Positions 7,009 through 15,562 of a stretch of 64,000 bases of DNA are shown one piece after another (the stretch's first letter is position 1; each line of letters opens with the position of its first letter). A program made the translations under genes and the position numbers. The notes below the pieces were generated by a model. That model saw nothing but the letters and a program-made list of their open reading frames with translations, did not search any database and was not told the origin of the DNA. The DNA is from Sporomusaceae bacterium UBA7701 (lineage in GTDB: Bacteria > Bacillota > Negativicutes > Sporomusales > UBA7701). The stretch lies in contig DLGF01000024.1 in NCBI GenBank assembly GCA_002482545.1, positions 54,882-118,881 on the forward strand, in the 5' to 3' direction.

Positions 7009-7566
7009 TTATTTCACCATGCAATCAATAGCTTCTTTACCAAAATCCTTTTCGCCCCCGCGGGCCAGCGAATAAGCCTCATCGATGAACAGGATTCCGC
7101 CGTAGGCTCGTTTCAGCTGTTCGCGGGTTTTTTGCGCCGTGTGGCCGATGTACTCGCCGACCAAGTCGGCCCGTTCGACTTCGATCAGGTGCCCCCGGGC
7201 CAACACTCCCATTTCGCGGAAGACCTTGCCCATGATCCGGGCCACCGTTGTCTTGCCGGTACCGGGATTTCCTTTAAAGATCATGTGGAGCACCAGCGGT
7301 TCGGTCACCAATCGCTCTTTCTGCCGATATTTCTGAATTTCGATAAATGCATAAATTTCCCGCACCAGCTTCTTTACTTTATCCAGCCCGATGAGGTTAT
7401 CCAGTTCCCGCAGGATTTCCTCGATCCGCTGCTGCGCTCCCGCAGCTTCGGGGCCGGGAGTCACAGCGTGGCTATCCATCTCCCGGAGAAGCTTGAAAGC
7501 TTCCACAGGGGGGAGTTCTCCGGCCTCCACCGCTTCCAGCACGTCCTTGGGCCATATGTATGCCAC
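7009..7566 (-). CDS. spoVK: SpoVK AAA+ ATPase, N-terminal half (split gene)
   Basis: A 185-residue N-terminal half of SpoVK. Walker A is Gly-Asn-Pro-Gly-Thr-Gly-Lys-Thr-Thr near residue 99; Walker B is Gly-Gly-Ile-Leu-Phe-Ile-Asp-Glu-Ala-Tyr near 162. The sequence between and after them is almost that of B. subtilis SpoVK up to Lys185, where the reading frame hits TAA inside the element. The start is GTG 7566 with GAGGTG seven bases upstream. Sensor 1, arginine finger and lid are all missing and lie at 2092-2492. It follows hfq as in B. subtilis (miaA-hfq-spoVK-hflX). Without excision it would give only a truncated protein. Confidence 0.95.
   Translation of the reverse strand: MAYIWPKDVLEAVEAGELPPVEAFKLLREMDSHAVTPGPEAAGAQQRIEEILRELDNLIGLDKVKKLVREIYAFIEIQKYRQKERLVTEPLVLHMIFKGNPGTGKTTVARIMGKVFREMGVLARGHLIEVERADLVGEYIGHTAQKTREQLKRAYGGILFIDEAYSLARGGEKDFGKEAIDCMVK
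7012..7019. repeat. attachment core, right junction
   Basis: Second copy of TTTCACCA (TGGTGAAA on the gene strand). It contains the last in-frame spoVK codons, GTG AAA, before the TAA that follows in the element. Confidence 0.8.
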
Positions 7567-7599
7567 CAGTTTTCACCTCGCCGCCTTTCGGTGATATCC

Positions 7600-7607
7600 A
7601 TTATATG
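7600..7607 (-). promoter_or_regulatory. possible sigma-E-type -10 element of spoVK
   Basis: CATATAAT on the minus strand, 34 bases before the GTG start, differs by one base from the sigma-E -10 consensus CATACAnT. No convincing -35 box is seen at 14-15 bases. In B. subtilis spoVK is a mother-cell gene under sigma-E. Confidence 0.3.
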
Positions 7608-7650
7608 CGGCCGCCGGCGGGATGGTGAAGGCTGAACCGGCACAAACCAA

Positions 7651-7674
7651 CAGGCAGCCCGTGAGGGCTGCCTG
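7651..7674 (-). terminator. hairpin downstream of hfq
   Basis: A perfect 10-bp stem (caggcagccc against gggctgcctg) with a 4-base loop, followed on the minus strand only by a weak T-rich run. It separates hfq from spoVK. Confidence 0.65.
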
Positions 7675-7679
7675 ACGTG

Positions 7680-7949
7680 TTATCGCTCTGTTCTCGGTTC
7701 TCTCGGTTCTTCTCTTCTTTCGTGGAGACCGGAAGCAATGGGCCGGAAGGGAGTAATGGTTGAAATGGCATGTTTATAGACAAGCTGCTGTTTGCCTTCA
7801 TTTTCCATTATCACGGTGAAATTGTCAAAACCTTTGACGGCACCCCGCAGTTGAAAGCCGTTAACTAAATAGATGATAACTGGTACGTTTTCCTTGCGGA
7901 CTTGGTTCAAGAAACTGTCCTGCAGGTTAATTACTTTGGTTGTCGTCAT
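7680..7949 (-). CDS. hfq: RNA chaperone Hfq
   Basis: An 89-residue Sm-like protein that forms hexamers and helps small RNAs pair with mRNAs. The Sm1 region has Leu-Gln-Asp-Ser-Phe-Leu-Asn near residues 9-15 and Asn-Gly-Phe-Gln-Leu-Arg-Gly; Sm2 carries Tyr-Lys-His-Ala-Ile-Ser-Thr-Ile, which includes the RNA-binding Lys-His. The C-terminal tail after residue 72 is short and charged, as in Gram-positives. GGAGGGG lies before ATG 7949. The gene directly follows miaA in transcription order, a widespread arrangement. Confidence 0.97.
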   Translation of the reverse strand: MTTTKVINLQDSFLNQVRKENVPVIIYLVNGFQLRGAVKGFDNFTVIMENEGKQQLVYKHAISTITPFRPIASGLHERREEPREPRTER

Positions 7950-7999
7950 GGATACCCCTCCGAAAAAAAATTTACCTTTCTATCTATCAGAGTATACTT

Positions 8000-8932
8000 C
8001 TACTCTAGGCTGAACTTTCCTGCCACCAGGCTGTAAATATATGCCAACATTTTCTCGTAGTCCGGGAATTCATCGACAGGGACCCATTGGATGTAGTTCA
8101 TTTTCCGATACCAGGTCAACTGCCGCTTGGCAAAGTTCCGGGTGGCTTGCTTGAGCCGGTCGACGGTTTCCGGCAGATCCGTTTCACCCCGCAGGTAAAG
8201 GGCAATTTCCTTGTAGCCGATCCCCTGCATGGCCTGCGCGTCCGGCGGAACCCCGGCGTCCAGCAGGCGGGCCACCTCCTCTACCAATCCCCTTTCCACC
8301 ATGGCGTCGACGCGCTGGTTAATCCGCCGGTAGAGCATTTCCCTGGGCATGGTGAGCCCGATCACCAGCGCGTCATAGGAAAGACCGTCGGTTTTTCGCC
8401 GCCGGGATACCGGTTCGCCGCTGAGCTGGTGAATTTCCAGTGCCCGGATGATGCGCCGCAAGTCGTTGGGATGCAGTCCGGCTGCCGCCTCCGGCGACGC
8501 CTGCTGCAGCAGCCCGTAAAGATAAGCGCTGCCGTGCCGGTCGGCCAGAGCCGCCAGGCGGCTGCGGACCTCCGCGTCGCTCTCGACGGCGTTGAAGGTA
8601 TATCCTTCCAGGAGCGCTTTAACATATAGGCCCGTCCCCCCGGCCAAAACGGGGATTCTGCCGGCGGCGTTGATCGCGGCGACCAGTTGGGCGGCCTGAG
8701 TCTGAAAATCCACTACGCTGAAATCCTCATCCGGCTCCAGAATATCGATCAGGTGATGGCGTATCCCGCGGCGCTCCGCCGCGTTAGGTTTGGCGGTGCC
8801 GATATCCATCCGCCGGTAGACCAGCATGGAGTCGCCGGAGATGATCTCCGTTCCCAGCTTTTCCGCGAGATCGATGCTCACCCGGGTTTTACCGACGGCG
8901 GTCGGACCGATGACCGCTATCAATCGTTCCAT
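8000..8932 (-). CDS. miaA: tRNA dimethylallyltransferase MiaA
   Basis: A 310-residue enzyme that adds a dimethylallyl group to A37 of tRNAs reading UNN codons; the product is then methylthiolated by MiaB, encoded nearby. The P-loop Gly-Pro-Thr-Ala-Val-Gly-Lys-Thr is at the N-terminus, Ser-Gly-Asp-Ser-Met near residue 33, Ala-Gly-Gly-Thr-Gly-Leu-Tyr near 100 and the C-terminal Arg-Gln-Leu-Thr-Trp motif. ATG 8932 is preferred over TTG 8938 because GGGGGA lies six bases before it. The start overlaps the preceding methyltransferase stop region closely. Confidence 0.96.
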   Translation of the reverse strand: MERLIAVIGPTAVGKTRVSIDLAEKLGTEIISGDSMLVYRRMDIGTAKPNAAERRGIRHHLIDILEPDEDFSVVDFQTQAAQLVAAINAAGRIPVLAGGTGLYVKALLEGYTFNAVESDAEVRSRLAALADRHGSAYLYGLLQQASPEAAAGLHPNDLRRIIRALEIHQLSGEPVSRRRKTDGLSYDALVIGLTMPREMLYRRINQRVDAMVERGLVEEVARLLDAGVPPDAQAMQGIGYKEIALYLRGETDLPETVDRLKQATRNFAKRQLTWYRKMNYIQWVPVDEFPDYEKMLAYIYSLVAGKFSLE

Positions 8933-8934
8933 GG

Positions 8935-9720
8935 TCAATCCCCCGTTTCGATGATCCCGTAATGGATGCTGCTGTATTTCCCGCCCATTACGGAGGGGAA
9001 TTGCAGCCGGGCGAATTCCGGACTGCGCTGGGCTTCCTTGAGCACGACGCGGTGCCGGGCGACCCGGCAGGCTTCGCGAACGGCTTCGCTGGTCAAGGGG
9101 CGCTGGTCGGCCAGGAAGCGGACGGGTTTCAGGTTGGAGCTGGCGCGGATAGGAATGCGAAACATCGGGTCGAAGAATACGATGTCAAAGCTCTTGTCCG
9201 GCAGGTCGGCCAGATATTCGTTGTAGTCGGCCTGCTCCACGGTTATCCGCCGGAGGGCCGCGGTGACGGCTTCCTCGTCGCTGTCATGGCGCTTGAGCCC
9301 CAGGCTGGTGACAGCGGCGATGACCGGCGAGCTTTCCAGGCCGAGGACCGCCCCCTCCGGGCCGGCTGCGAAGCTGGCGACAATGGCATCGGTGGCCAGC
9401 CCCAGCGTGCAGTCGAGGACCGTCATGCCGGCTTTCAGGTCCATCGCTGCCGTCATATGGTCAGGATTTCCATTTATGAGATTCTTTATGCGCAACTCAG
9501 CCAGGCTGAGGTGAAAAAAATATTCCCCGCCGGGTGTGTGAACAATCGGTCCGGCTTTGCTGGCAACCACGATATGATTGACGCGGTAACGCTCCCGGAG
9601 GGCGGCCAGCGAGGTCTTTTCCCTTTCCGCCAGGGGCGCGCCGAGTCTCGCCGCCAGCAGCGCCGCCTCGGCGACGACGTCAGGAGAGGGTTTTTGAACC
9701 GTTGTGACGACTACATTCAT
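8935..9720 (-). CDS. class I SAM-dependent methyltransferase (RsmJ/YpiP-like)
   Basis: A 261-residue protein. The SAM-binding motif I is Val-Leu-Asp-Cys-Thr-Leu-Gly-Leu-Ala-Thr-Asp near residue 100, and Phe-Phe-Asp-Pro-Met-Phe near residue 185 is a typical catalytic (Asp-Pro-Pro/Met-Phe) motif for base methylation. The whole resembles the RsmJ family, which in E. coli methylates G1516 of 16S rRNA; in Firmicutes the YpiP relatives are poorly characterised. The gene lies between mutL and miaA with short gaps, so it shares their transcript. A long N-terminal domain (residues 1-60) is rich in Ala and Leu. Confidence 0.8.
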   Translation of the reverse strand: MNVVVTTVQKPSPDVVAEAALLAARLGAPLAEREKTSLAALRERYRVNHIVVASKAGPIVHTPGGEYFFHLSLAELRIKNLINGNPDHMTAAMDLKAGMTVLDCTLGLATDAIVASFAAGPEGAVLGLESSPVIAAVTSLGLKRHDSDEEAVTAALRRITVEQADYNEYLADLPDKSFDIVFFDPMFRIPIRASSNLKPVRFLADQRPLTSEAVREACRVARHRVVLKEAQRSPEFARLQFPSVMGGKYSSIHYGIIETGD

Positions 9721-9729
9721 GTTTTCCCC

Positions 9730-11598
9730 CTAGGTGCGTTTGAACATCTTCGCCAGTTCTTCGGCGCCGAATTTCACAATGGTAGGCCGGCCGTGGGGGC
9801 AGGTATAGGGCAGGGCCGTAGCCGCCAGTTCGGCCAGCAGGGCTTGAAGCTGCCGCATGTTGAGGGTTTCCCCGCTTTTTATCGCCGCCCGGCAGGCGGC
9901 CATTTGCAGGCAGGCGTGGCGCAGCACGGCCGCCGAAGCGTTCTGGGTGTTTTGAATTTGCAGCAGGATATCGTGGAGAAAATCGCGCGCCTCGCCGGGC
10001 GTGACGTCGGCCGGCATTTCCGTGAGCCGGAAGCTGCCCGGCCCCACTTGTTCCAGGGTAAAGCCCAACTGATAGAAGTCTTCCAGGTGCTCGTTGACCA
10101 GCTCCGCTTCCCGGTGGTCGTAGTCGATAAACAGCGGCATCAGCAGGGTTTGGACGGGAATGCGGCCGGTGGCGAGACTCAGGCGGTCGTAGAGGATGCG
10201 TTCGTGGGCGGCGTGCTGATCGACAATATACAGGCCGTCGCTGCCCCGGGCGACGATATAGCAATCGGCAATCTGGCCAAGGGCGATCAGGTTCATGCCG
10301 GGCGACGCCTGCTCCGCCGGGGATTCCGCCGCGAATGGGGGCGGAGCTTCCGGAATCTCTCCGGGGGAGGCGGCCGGTGGTGCGGGTTCCAGGATGTTTA
10401 GGTGCTGCTGCTCCCGGATGAGCTGCCGGGCGGCGCTCCAGGGAAGAGGCGACTCCTGCCACTGCATGGGCGGCAGCGCGGGAGCTATGGAGCGGTCCTG
10501 ATAGACCGGGCGGCTTGACGTTGGGGCGGCCGCCGGGTAGTGTCCGGGAATGTTTTTCGGGAGCTCGACCGTCGCCGCGCCGGCGGTCAGCTTGGCGTCG
10601 GCCGCTATAAGGGCTTCGCTGACCGCCCGGTGTACGGCCTTGAAAATGCGGCCCTCATCCCGGAACTTGACTTCGCTTTTTTGGGGATGAACATTGACGT
10701 CGATGGTGTCGGCCGGCACGGCGATGTTCAGCACCACCAGGGGATAACCGGCCTTGGGGAGCAGCGAATGATAGGCGTTGTCGAGCGCCTTGGCAATCAT
10801 CCGGCTGGTTATGATGCGGGAGTTCACGGTAAAAGTCTGCCATTGGCGGCTGCTCTTGAGCAAGGTCGGCTTTCCGACAAAGCCGGTAACCGCCAAGGCT
10901 TCCTCCTCATAGCGGACAGGCAGGACTTCGCCGGCGACCTTCGGGCCGTAGAGGCTGGCCATGGCGTCGAGCAAGTTCCCGTTGCCGGGAGTGGCCAGCA
11001 CCAGGCGGCCGTTGTTGATGAGCTTAAACCCGACTTCCGGATGGGACAGGGCTAGTTTGCCGACAATATCATGGATATAGCCGCTCTCGGTGGCCGGCGT
11101 TTTGAGGAATTTGCGGCGCGCCGGGGTGTTGAAGAAGAGATCGGCCACCGCCACGACCGTGCCGACGCCCCCGCCCGCTTCCCGCCGGTCGGTGATTTCA
11201 CCGCCGGTGACTTCTACATAGGTGGCCATATCTTCGGTATGCAGGCGGGTGGTCAGCGAAAAGCGGGATACGGAGGCAATGCTGGGCAGAGCCTCTCCCC
11301 GGAACCCCAGCGAGTGGACGCTGAACAGATCGTCCACCGAGCCGATTTTACTGGTGGCGTGGCGAAGAACCGCCAGCGCGGCGTCGGCCGCGCTCATCCC
11401 CACCCCGTCGTCGGTTACGCGGATGAGCTCGGTGCCGCCCTCGGCAATCGTTATCTCAATCGTCCGGCCGTAGGCGTCAAGAGCATTTTCGACAAGCTCC
11501 TTGACCACCGAGGCCGGGCGCTCGACCACCTCGCCGGCAGCGATCTTGTTGGCGGTATTCTCGTCCAGAATATGAATGACCGTGGGCCGGGTCGTCAT
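9730..11598 (-). CDS. mutL: DNA mismatch repair protein MutL
   Basis: A 622-residue GHKL ATPase that couples MutS mismatch recognition to strand incision. The ATPase motifs are Glu-Asn-Ala-Leu-Asp-Ala, Asp-Asp-Gly-Val-Gly-Met and His-Ala-Thr-Ser-Lys-Ile in the first 90 residues. Near residue 450 is Asp-Gln-His-Ala-Ala-His-Glu, the metal-binding motif of endonuclease-active MutL; its last acidic residue is Asp rather than the usual Glu. The presence of this motif fits organisms without MutH. ATG 11598 overlaps the mutS stop by four bases (ATGA). A Pro/Ala-rich linker of about 80 residues joins the two domains. Confidence 0.97.
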   Translation of the reverse strand: MTTRPTVIHILDENTANKIAAGEVVERPASVVKELVENALDAYGRTIEITIAEGGTELIRVTDDGVGMSAADAALAVLRHATSKIGSVDDLFSVHSLGFRGEALPSIASVSRFSLTTRLHTEDMATYVEVTGGEITDRREAGGGVGTVVAVADLFFNTPARRKFLKTPATESGYIHDIVGKLALSHPEVGFKLINNGRLVLATPGNGNLLDAMASLYGPKVAGEVLPVRYEEEALAVTGFVGKPTLLKSSRQWQTFTVNSRIITSRMIAKALDNAYHSLLPKAGYPLVVLNIAVPADTIDVNVHPQKSEVKFRDEGRIFKAVHRAVSEALIAADAKLTAGAATVELPKNIPGHYPAAAPTSSRPVYQDRSIAPALPPMQWQESPLPWSAARQLIREQQHLNILEPAPPAASPGEIPEAPPPFAAESPAEQASPGMNLIALGQIADCYIVARGSDGLYIVDQHAAHERILYDRLSLATGRIPVQTLLMPLFIDYDHREAELVNEHLEDFYQLGFTLEQVGPGSFRLTEMPADVTPGEARDFLHDILLQIQNTQNASAAVLRHACLQMAACRAAIKSGETLNMRQLQALLAELAATALPYTCPHGRPTIVKFGAEELAKMFKRT

Positions 11599-14195
11599 AG
11601 CTTGCCAGCCTCCTGTCTCGCCTGATTTTGAAGCTTGTAGAGGATATTGAGGGCCTCGAGGGGCGTAAGGGTCATAACATCCAGGTTGAGCAGCTCATCG
11701 GCAAGGCTGGACGCGAACAACGACAGCGGGACAGTCTCCGGCGCGGCGGTGGCGGCAGCTTCGCCGGCTGCCCGGACAGGCTCCTTCCCCTGCTCCAGTT
11801 CGGCCAGAATTTCCTGGGCCCGTTCGACGACCCTCTTCGGAAGGCCGGCCAATTGGGCGACATGGATGCCGTAGCTTTTATCTGCGCCGCCGGGAACGAT
11901 CCGGCGCAGGAATACCACTTCGTTGCCCCGTTCCTTCACGGCCACCGAGTAGTTTTTAATGCGCTTCGAGGTTTCCTCAAGGGCGGTCAGTTCATGATAG
12001 TGGGTGGCAAAGAGCGTCTTGGCCTTCGTCTTGTCCCGGATATATTCAATAACCGCCCGGGCGATGCTCATGCCGTCAAAGGTGCTGGTGCCGCGCCCGA
12101 TCTCGTCCAGGATGACGAGACTGTCGGCGGTGGCGTGCTTCAGGATATGAGAGACCTCATTCATCTCCACCATAAAGGTGCTTTGGCCGGTTGCCAGGTC
12201 GTCGCTGGCCCCCACCCGGGTGAAGATGCGGTCCACCGGGCACAGCGAAGCCTCCCGGGCCGGAATGAAGCTTCCCGTCTGGGCCATCAGCATCAGCAGG
12301 GCCACCTGGCGCATATAGGTCGATTTGCCGGCCATATTGGGGCCGGTGATAATCATGATTTCGCTGTCGCGGTGGTTGAGCTCGGTGTCGTTGGGAACGA
12401 ACATGTCCCCTTTGAGCAGTTGTTCGACCACGGGATGCCGGCCGTCCTTGATCAGGATTTCGCGGCCGGTGTTGAAGACGGGGCGGGTGTAGTTGTGGCG
12501 GGCGGCGGCTTCGGCCAGCGCGGCGTAGCCGTCCAGTTCGGCGATCAGCCGGGCGGTTTGCTGGATGGCCTTGAGCCGCTCTTTGACATAATCGCGGATT
12601 TTCGTGAAGAGGTGATATTCCAGGGCGACAATTTTCTCCTGGGCGCCGAGAATCTTGATTTCAAATTCTTTCAGTTCCGGGGTTATGTAGCGTTCGGCGT
12701 TGGCCAGCGTCTGCTTGCGGATATAGGTCGCCGGTACCGCCGCCGAATTGGCGTTGGTCACCTCGATATAGTAGCCGAACACTTTGTTGTAGCCGACCTT
12801 GAGGGATCGGATGCCGGTGCTTTCGCGCTCCCGGGCCTCCAGGTCCTGAATGAATTGTTTGCTGTCGCTGGAGAGGCCCCTGAGTTCATCCAGTTCCAAG
12901 TCGTAGCCGGGCCGGATCATGCCGCCCTCCCGGACCGACAGGGGCGGATTATCGGCAATCGCCGCGGCAATCAGGCCGGCGACATCCGCGTGGGTCTCCA
13001 GGGCAAGAGCCACATGGGCCAGCAGCCTGCAGCCCGCCGGCTTCATCTTTTCTTTGATGCCCGGCAGTACCGCCAGGGATTCTTTCAGGGCGAGAAGATC
13101 GCGGGCGTTGGCTGTGCCGACTTCGATCCGCGTCAGGATACGTTCAAAGTCATAGATGCTGCCGAACAACTGCTGAACCTCCCGGCGCAGCAGCATTTTG
13201 TCAAGCAGCTCGCCGACGGCGTCCTGCCGGTCGGCGATCGCCGATCTTCCCTTCAGGGGATTTTCCAGCCACCGTTTGAGCAGCCGTCCGCCCATGGCGG
13301 TTTTGGTATAGTCCAGCGTCGCCAGCAGGGTGTCTTTCCTGCCGCCGTCGCGCATATTCGCCGTTACCTCCAGATTGCGGAGCGTCGCTGCGTCAAGGGT
13401 GAGATATTCGCCGGCGTCGTAGCGGGTCAGCCGGTTCAGGTGGGACAAGTCGCTTTTCAGGGTCTGATAGAGATAGGAGAGCAGCAGGGCGACCGCGGTC
13501 AGCGCCGCCTCGGTGCGGGGCAGTTCCTCGGCCGCGAAGTGGCGGGCGGGCAGCGGGTCGATCTGGGCAAAATCGTCGACCACGAAGCCGGTGAAGGATG
13601 CCCGGGGGATACGGTTGGCCGTGAACGCCCGGATCTCTTCCAAACCGGTAAGCTTGCCGCTGACGACGATCTCCGCCGGCAGCAGCCGGAAAAGTTGGTC
13701 GCACAGCTCGCCCAGCCGGTGCGGGCCGGCGAATTCCGCCCATACGCATTCGGCGGTGGAAACGTCGGCCGCCGCCAGATACAGATTGTCATTGACCTCG
13801 TAGAGGAGCGCCAGGAAATTGTTGCCTTTTTCGGCCAGCATGGCGTCCGACAGCACGGTGCCGGGGGTGACGACTTTTATCACTTCCCGCCGGACGATGC
13901 CCTTGGTTTGGCGGGGGTCCTCCACCTGCTCGCAGATGGCGACTTTGTAGCCTTTGTTGATCAACCGGCTGATATAGGTGTCCGCGGCGTGATAGGGCAC
14001 GCCGCACATGGGAACGCGGCCGCTCGGCCCGGCTTCCCTGCCGGTGAGGGTAATCTCCAGTTCCCGCGACGCCAGTTCGGCGTCCTCAAAGAACATCTCG
14101 TAAAAATCGCCCAGCCGGAAAAACAGGATGCTTCCCGGGTTGCGCTGCTTGATTTCGCGATACTGCTCCATCATTGGCGTATAGGTAACAGCCAT
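11595..14195 (-). CDS. mutS: DNA mismatch repair protein MutS
   Basis: An 866-residue mismatch-binding ATPase. The N-terminal mismatch domain has Phe-Phe-Arg-Leu-Gly-Asp-Phe-Tyr-Glu-Met-Phe (the Phe-x-Glu wedge). The C-terminal ABC-type ATPase has Gly-Pro-Asn-Met-Ala-Gly-Lys-Ser-Thr and Asp-Glu-Ile-Gly-Arg-Gly-Thr-Ser-Thr. ATG 14195 is chosen because GAGGAG lies seven bases upstream; the open frame extends 42 codons further but overlaps miaB and lacks family similarity. A Pro/Ala-rich stretch separates the ATPase from the C-terminal dimerisation segment. mutS and mutL are translationally coupled. Confidence 0.97.
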   Translation of the reverse strand: MAVTYTPMMEQYREIKQRNPGSILFFRLGDFYEMFFEDAELASRELEITLTGREAGPSGRVPMCGVPYHAADTYISRLINKGYKVAICEQVEDPRQTKGIVRREVIKVVTPGTVLSDAMLAEKGNNFLALLYEVNDNLYLAAADVSTAECVWAEFAGPHRLGELCDQLFRLLPAEIVVSGKLTGLEEIRAFTANRIPRASFTGFVVDDFAQIDPLPARHFAAEELPRTEAALTAVALLLSYLYQTLKSDLSHLNRLTRYDAGEYLTLDAATLRNLEVTANMRDGGRKDTLLATLDYTKTAMGGRLLKRWLENPLKGRSAIADRQDAVGELLDKMLLRREVQQLFGSIYDFERILTRIEVGTANARDLLALKESLAVLPGIKEKMKPAGCRLLAHVALALETHADVAGLIAAAIADNPPLSVREGGMIRPGYDLELDELRGLSSDSKQFIQDLEARERESTGIRSLKVGYNKVFGYYIEVTNANSAAVPATYIRKQTLANAERYITPELKEFEIKILGAQEKIVALEYHLFTKIRDYVKERLKAIQQTARLIAELDGYAALAEAAARHNYTRPVFNTGREILIKDGRHPVVEQLLKGDMFVPNDTELNHRDSEIMIITGPNMAGKSTYMRQVALLMLMAQTGSFIPAREASLCPVDRIFTRVGASDDLATGQSTFMVEMNEVSHILKHATADSLVILDEIGRGTSTFDGMSIARAVIEYIRDKTKAKTLFATHYHELTALEETSKRIKNYSVAVKERGNEVVFLRRIVPGGADKSYGIHVAQLAGLPKRVVERAQEILAELEQGKEPVRAAGEAAATAAPETVPLSLFASSLADELLNLDVMTLTPLEALNILYKLQNQARQEAGKL

Positions 14196-14218
14196 GATTT
14201 TCTCCTCTTCCTCGTCCG

Positions 14219-15562
14219 TTATACCGGCTGCCGGAGGTGTCCCTTGAGCACCCACGTCTGGCCGGAAGAAATCTCCACCTGTACCAGGTCGCCGACGGTT
14301 TCGGCGCCGGTTTTCTCCCAAATAACGATTTTGTTGGTCCGGGTCCGTCCCATCATCTTATTCGCGTCGTTTTTGCTATCCCCTTCCACCAGCACTTCGA
14401 CCCGCTGCCCTTCCTGCCGGCGGTTGAGTTCCAGGCTGATGTCGTTCTGCGCCTGCATCAGCCGCTGCAGGCGTTCTTTCTTGATGTCCGGGGGGACCTG
14501 GTCGGGCATCGCCGCCGCCGGGGTGCCGGACCGCTGGGAGTACAGGAAGGTGTAGGCGGCGTCAAAGCGGACGGTTTTAATGACGTTCAGCGTTTCGCTG
14601 AATTCTTCCTCGGTTTCTCCCGGAAAGCCGACGATAATATCGGTGGTCAGGCTGGCTCCCGGCACTTCGCGCCGGATCTGCCGGACAAGGTTCAGGTAGT
14701 AGTCCACGGTGTAGCCCCGGTTCATCCGGGCCAGAACGGCGTCGCTGCCGGCCTGAACCGGCAAGTGGAAATGCTCGCAGATATGGTTGCCGTCCCGGAT
14801 GGCGGCGATCACCTTCGCATTCATATCCCGGGGATGGGAGGTCATGTAGCGGATGCGGGCGATTGTCCCGTCCCGGTCTACGGCTGTCAGCAGGTCGGCG
14901 AAGTCGGCGTGGCCGGGAACATCCTTCCCGTAGGAATTGACATTCTGGCCGAGCAGGGTAATTTCTTTGAAGCCCTGTCCGCCCAGTTCCCTCACTTCGC
15001 CCACAATATCGGAGAGCGGCCTGCTGCGCTCCCGTCCGCGGACATAGGGCACGATGCAATAGGTGCAGAAGTTGTTGCAGCCGTACATGATCGGCACCCA
15101 GGCCGAAATCTGGTTTTTGCGGATGGTTGGAACGTCGGGGGCGTTCTGCTCGGCCTGCTCCCAGACGGCCAGCACTCTTTCCCGGGACTGGAGGATCTCT
15201 TCCACCAGTTCACCCAACTGGTGGAGGTTGTGGGTGCCGAGCACCAGGTCGATATGGGCGGCTTTTTTGAACAGCTTGTCCCGGTCTTTCTGCGCCATGC
15301 AGCCGGCGACGCCGATGATGAGATTGGGATTGGCCGCTTTCAGGCGCTTGAGCTCGCCGATTTTGCCGTAGATTTTCTTTTCGGCGCTTTCGCGGACGCA
15401 GCAGGTGTTGAGAAGGATGATGGCGGCGTCGGCCATGTCCCGGGTCTCTTCATAACCCAGCTTTCTGAGCTGGCCGGCCAGGCGTTCGCTGTCATTCTCG
15501 TTCATCTGGCAGCCGTAGGTTATAATATGATACGATTTATGGTCATCAGGCAAGGTAGACAA
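14219..15562 (-). CDS. miaB: tRNA methylthiotransferase MiaB
   Basis: A 447-residue radical-SAM enzyme that adds the methylthio group to i6A37 made by MiaA. The N-terminal UPF0004 domain provides Cys of Tyr-Gly-Cys-Gln-Met-Asn, Cys of Asn-Thr-Cys-Cys-Val-Arg-Glu and Cys of Gly-Cys-Met-Ala-Gln for one cluster. Cys-Asn-Asn-Phe-Cys-Thr-Tyr-Cys near residue 155 binds the SAM cluster. A TRAM domain ends the protein. TTG 15562 is preferred because GGAG lies eight bases before it, while the upstream GTG 15571 overlaps that site. mutS follows 23 bases downstream. Confidence 0.96.
   Translation of the reverse strand: MSTLPDDHKSYHIITYGCQMNENDSERLAGQLRKLGYEETRDMADAAIILLNTCCVRESAEKKIYGKIGELKRLKAANPNLIIGVAGCMAQKDRDKLFKKAAHIDLVLGTHNLHQLGELVEEILQSRERVLAVWEQAEQNAPDVPTIRKNQISAWVPIMYGCNNFCTYCIVPYVRGRERSRPLSDIVGEVRELGGQGFKEITLLGQNVNSYGKDVPGHADFADLLTAVDRDGTIARIRYMTSHPRDMNAKVIAAIRDGNHICEHFHLPVQAGSDAVLARMNRGYTVDYYLNLVRQIRREVPGASLTTDIIVGFPGETEEEFSETLNVIKTVRFDAAYTFLYSQRSGTPAAAMPDQVPPDIKKERLQRLMQAQNDISLELNRRQEGQRVEVLVEGDSKNDANKMMGRTRTNKIVIWEKTGAETVGDLVQVEISSGQTWVLKGHLRQPV

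Larger units (their letters stand above)
2485..7019. mobile_element. skin-like intervening element with large serine recombinase
   Basis: The element interrupts spoVK and is bounded by identical 8-base cores at 2485-2492 and 7012-7019. It encodes, from left to right, a 3D-domain protein (minus strand), a regulatory region with several dyads, a large serine recombinase (plus), a secreted protein (plus) and a DEDD exonuclease with SWIM finger (plus). Terminators close both ends (2539-2561 and 6962-6987), so transcription from inside does not run into the spoVK halves. No capsid, tail or replication genes are present, so it is not an intact prophage. By analogy with sigK-skin, excision during sporulation would rebuild spoVK; this is inference. 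Confidence 0.88.
2092..7566 (-). other. spoVK: spoVK split by an intervening recombinase element (reconstituted gene span)
   Basis: If 4527 bp are removed between the two TGGTGAAA copies, codons ...Cys-Met-Val-Lys from the right half continue directly into Ala-Met-Glu-Asp of the left half, with no frame change. The product would be 315 residues, the usual SpoVK length (B. subtilis about 322). The join falls between Walker B and sensor 1, in a segment that is highly conserved in SpoVK. In the unrearranged state neither half can make an active ATPase. Confidence 0.93.

Noticed and set aside
2092..7566. spoVK as a simple dead pseudogene
   Set aside because: Both halves keep all motifs and the frame is restored exactly at an 8-base core; decay would be expected to leave other damage. 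It remains possible if excision is not seen.
8962..10401. Long plus-strand open frames opposite mutL, mutS, miaB, infB, pnp and others
   Set aside because: They mirror well-recognised minus-strand genes in GC-rich DNA and lack ribosome sites and families.
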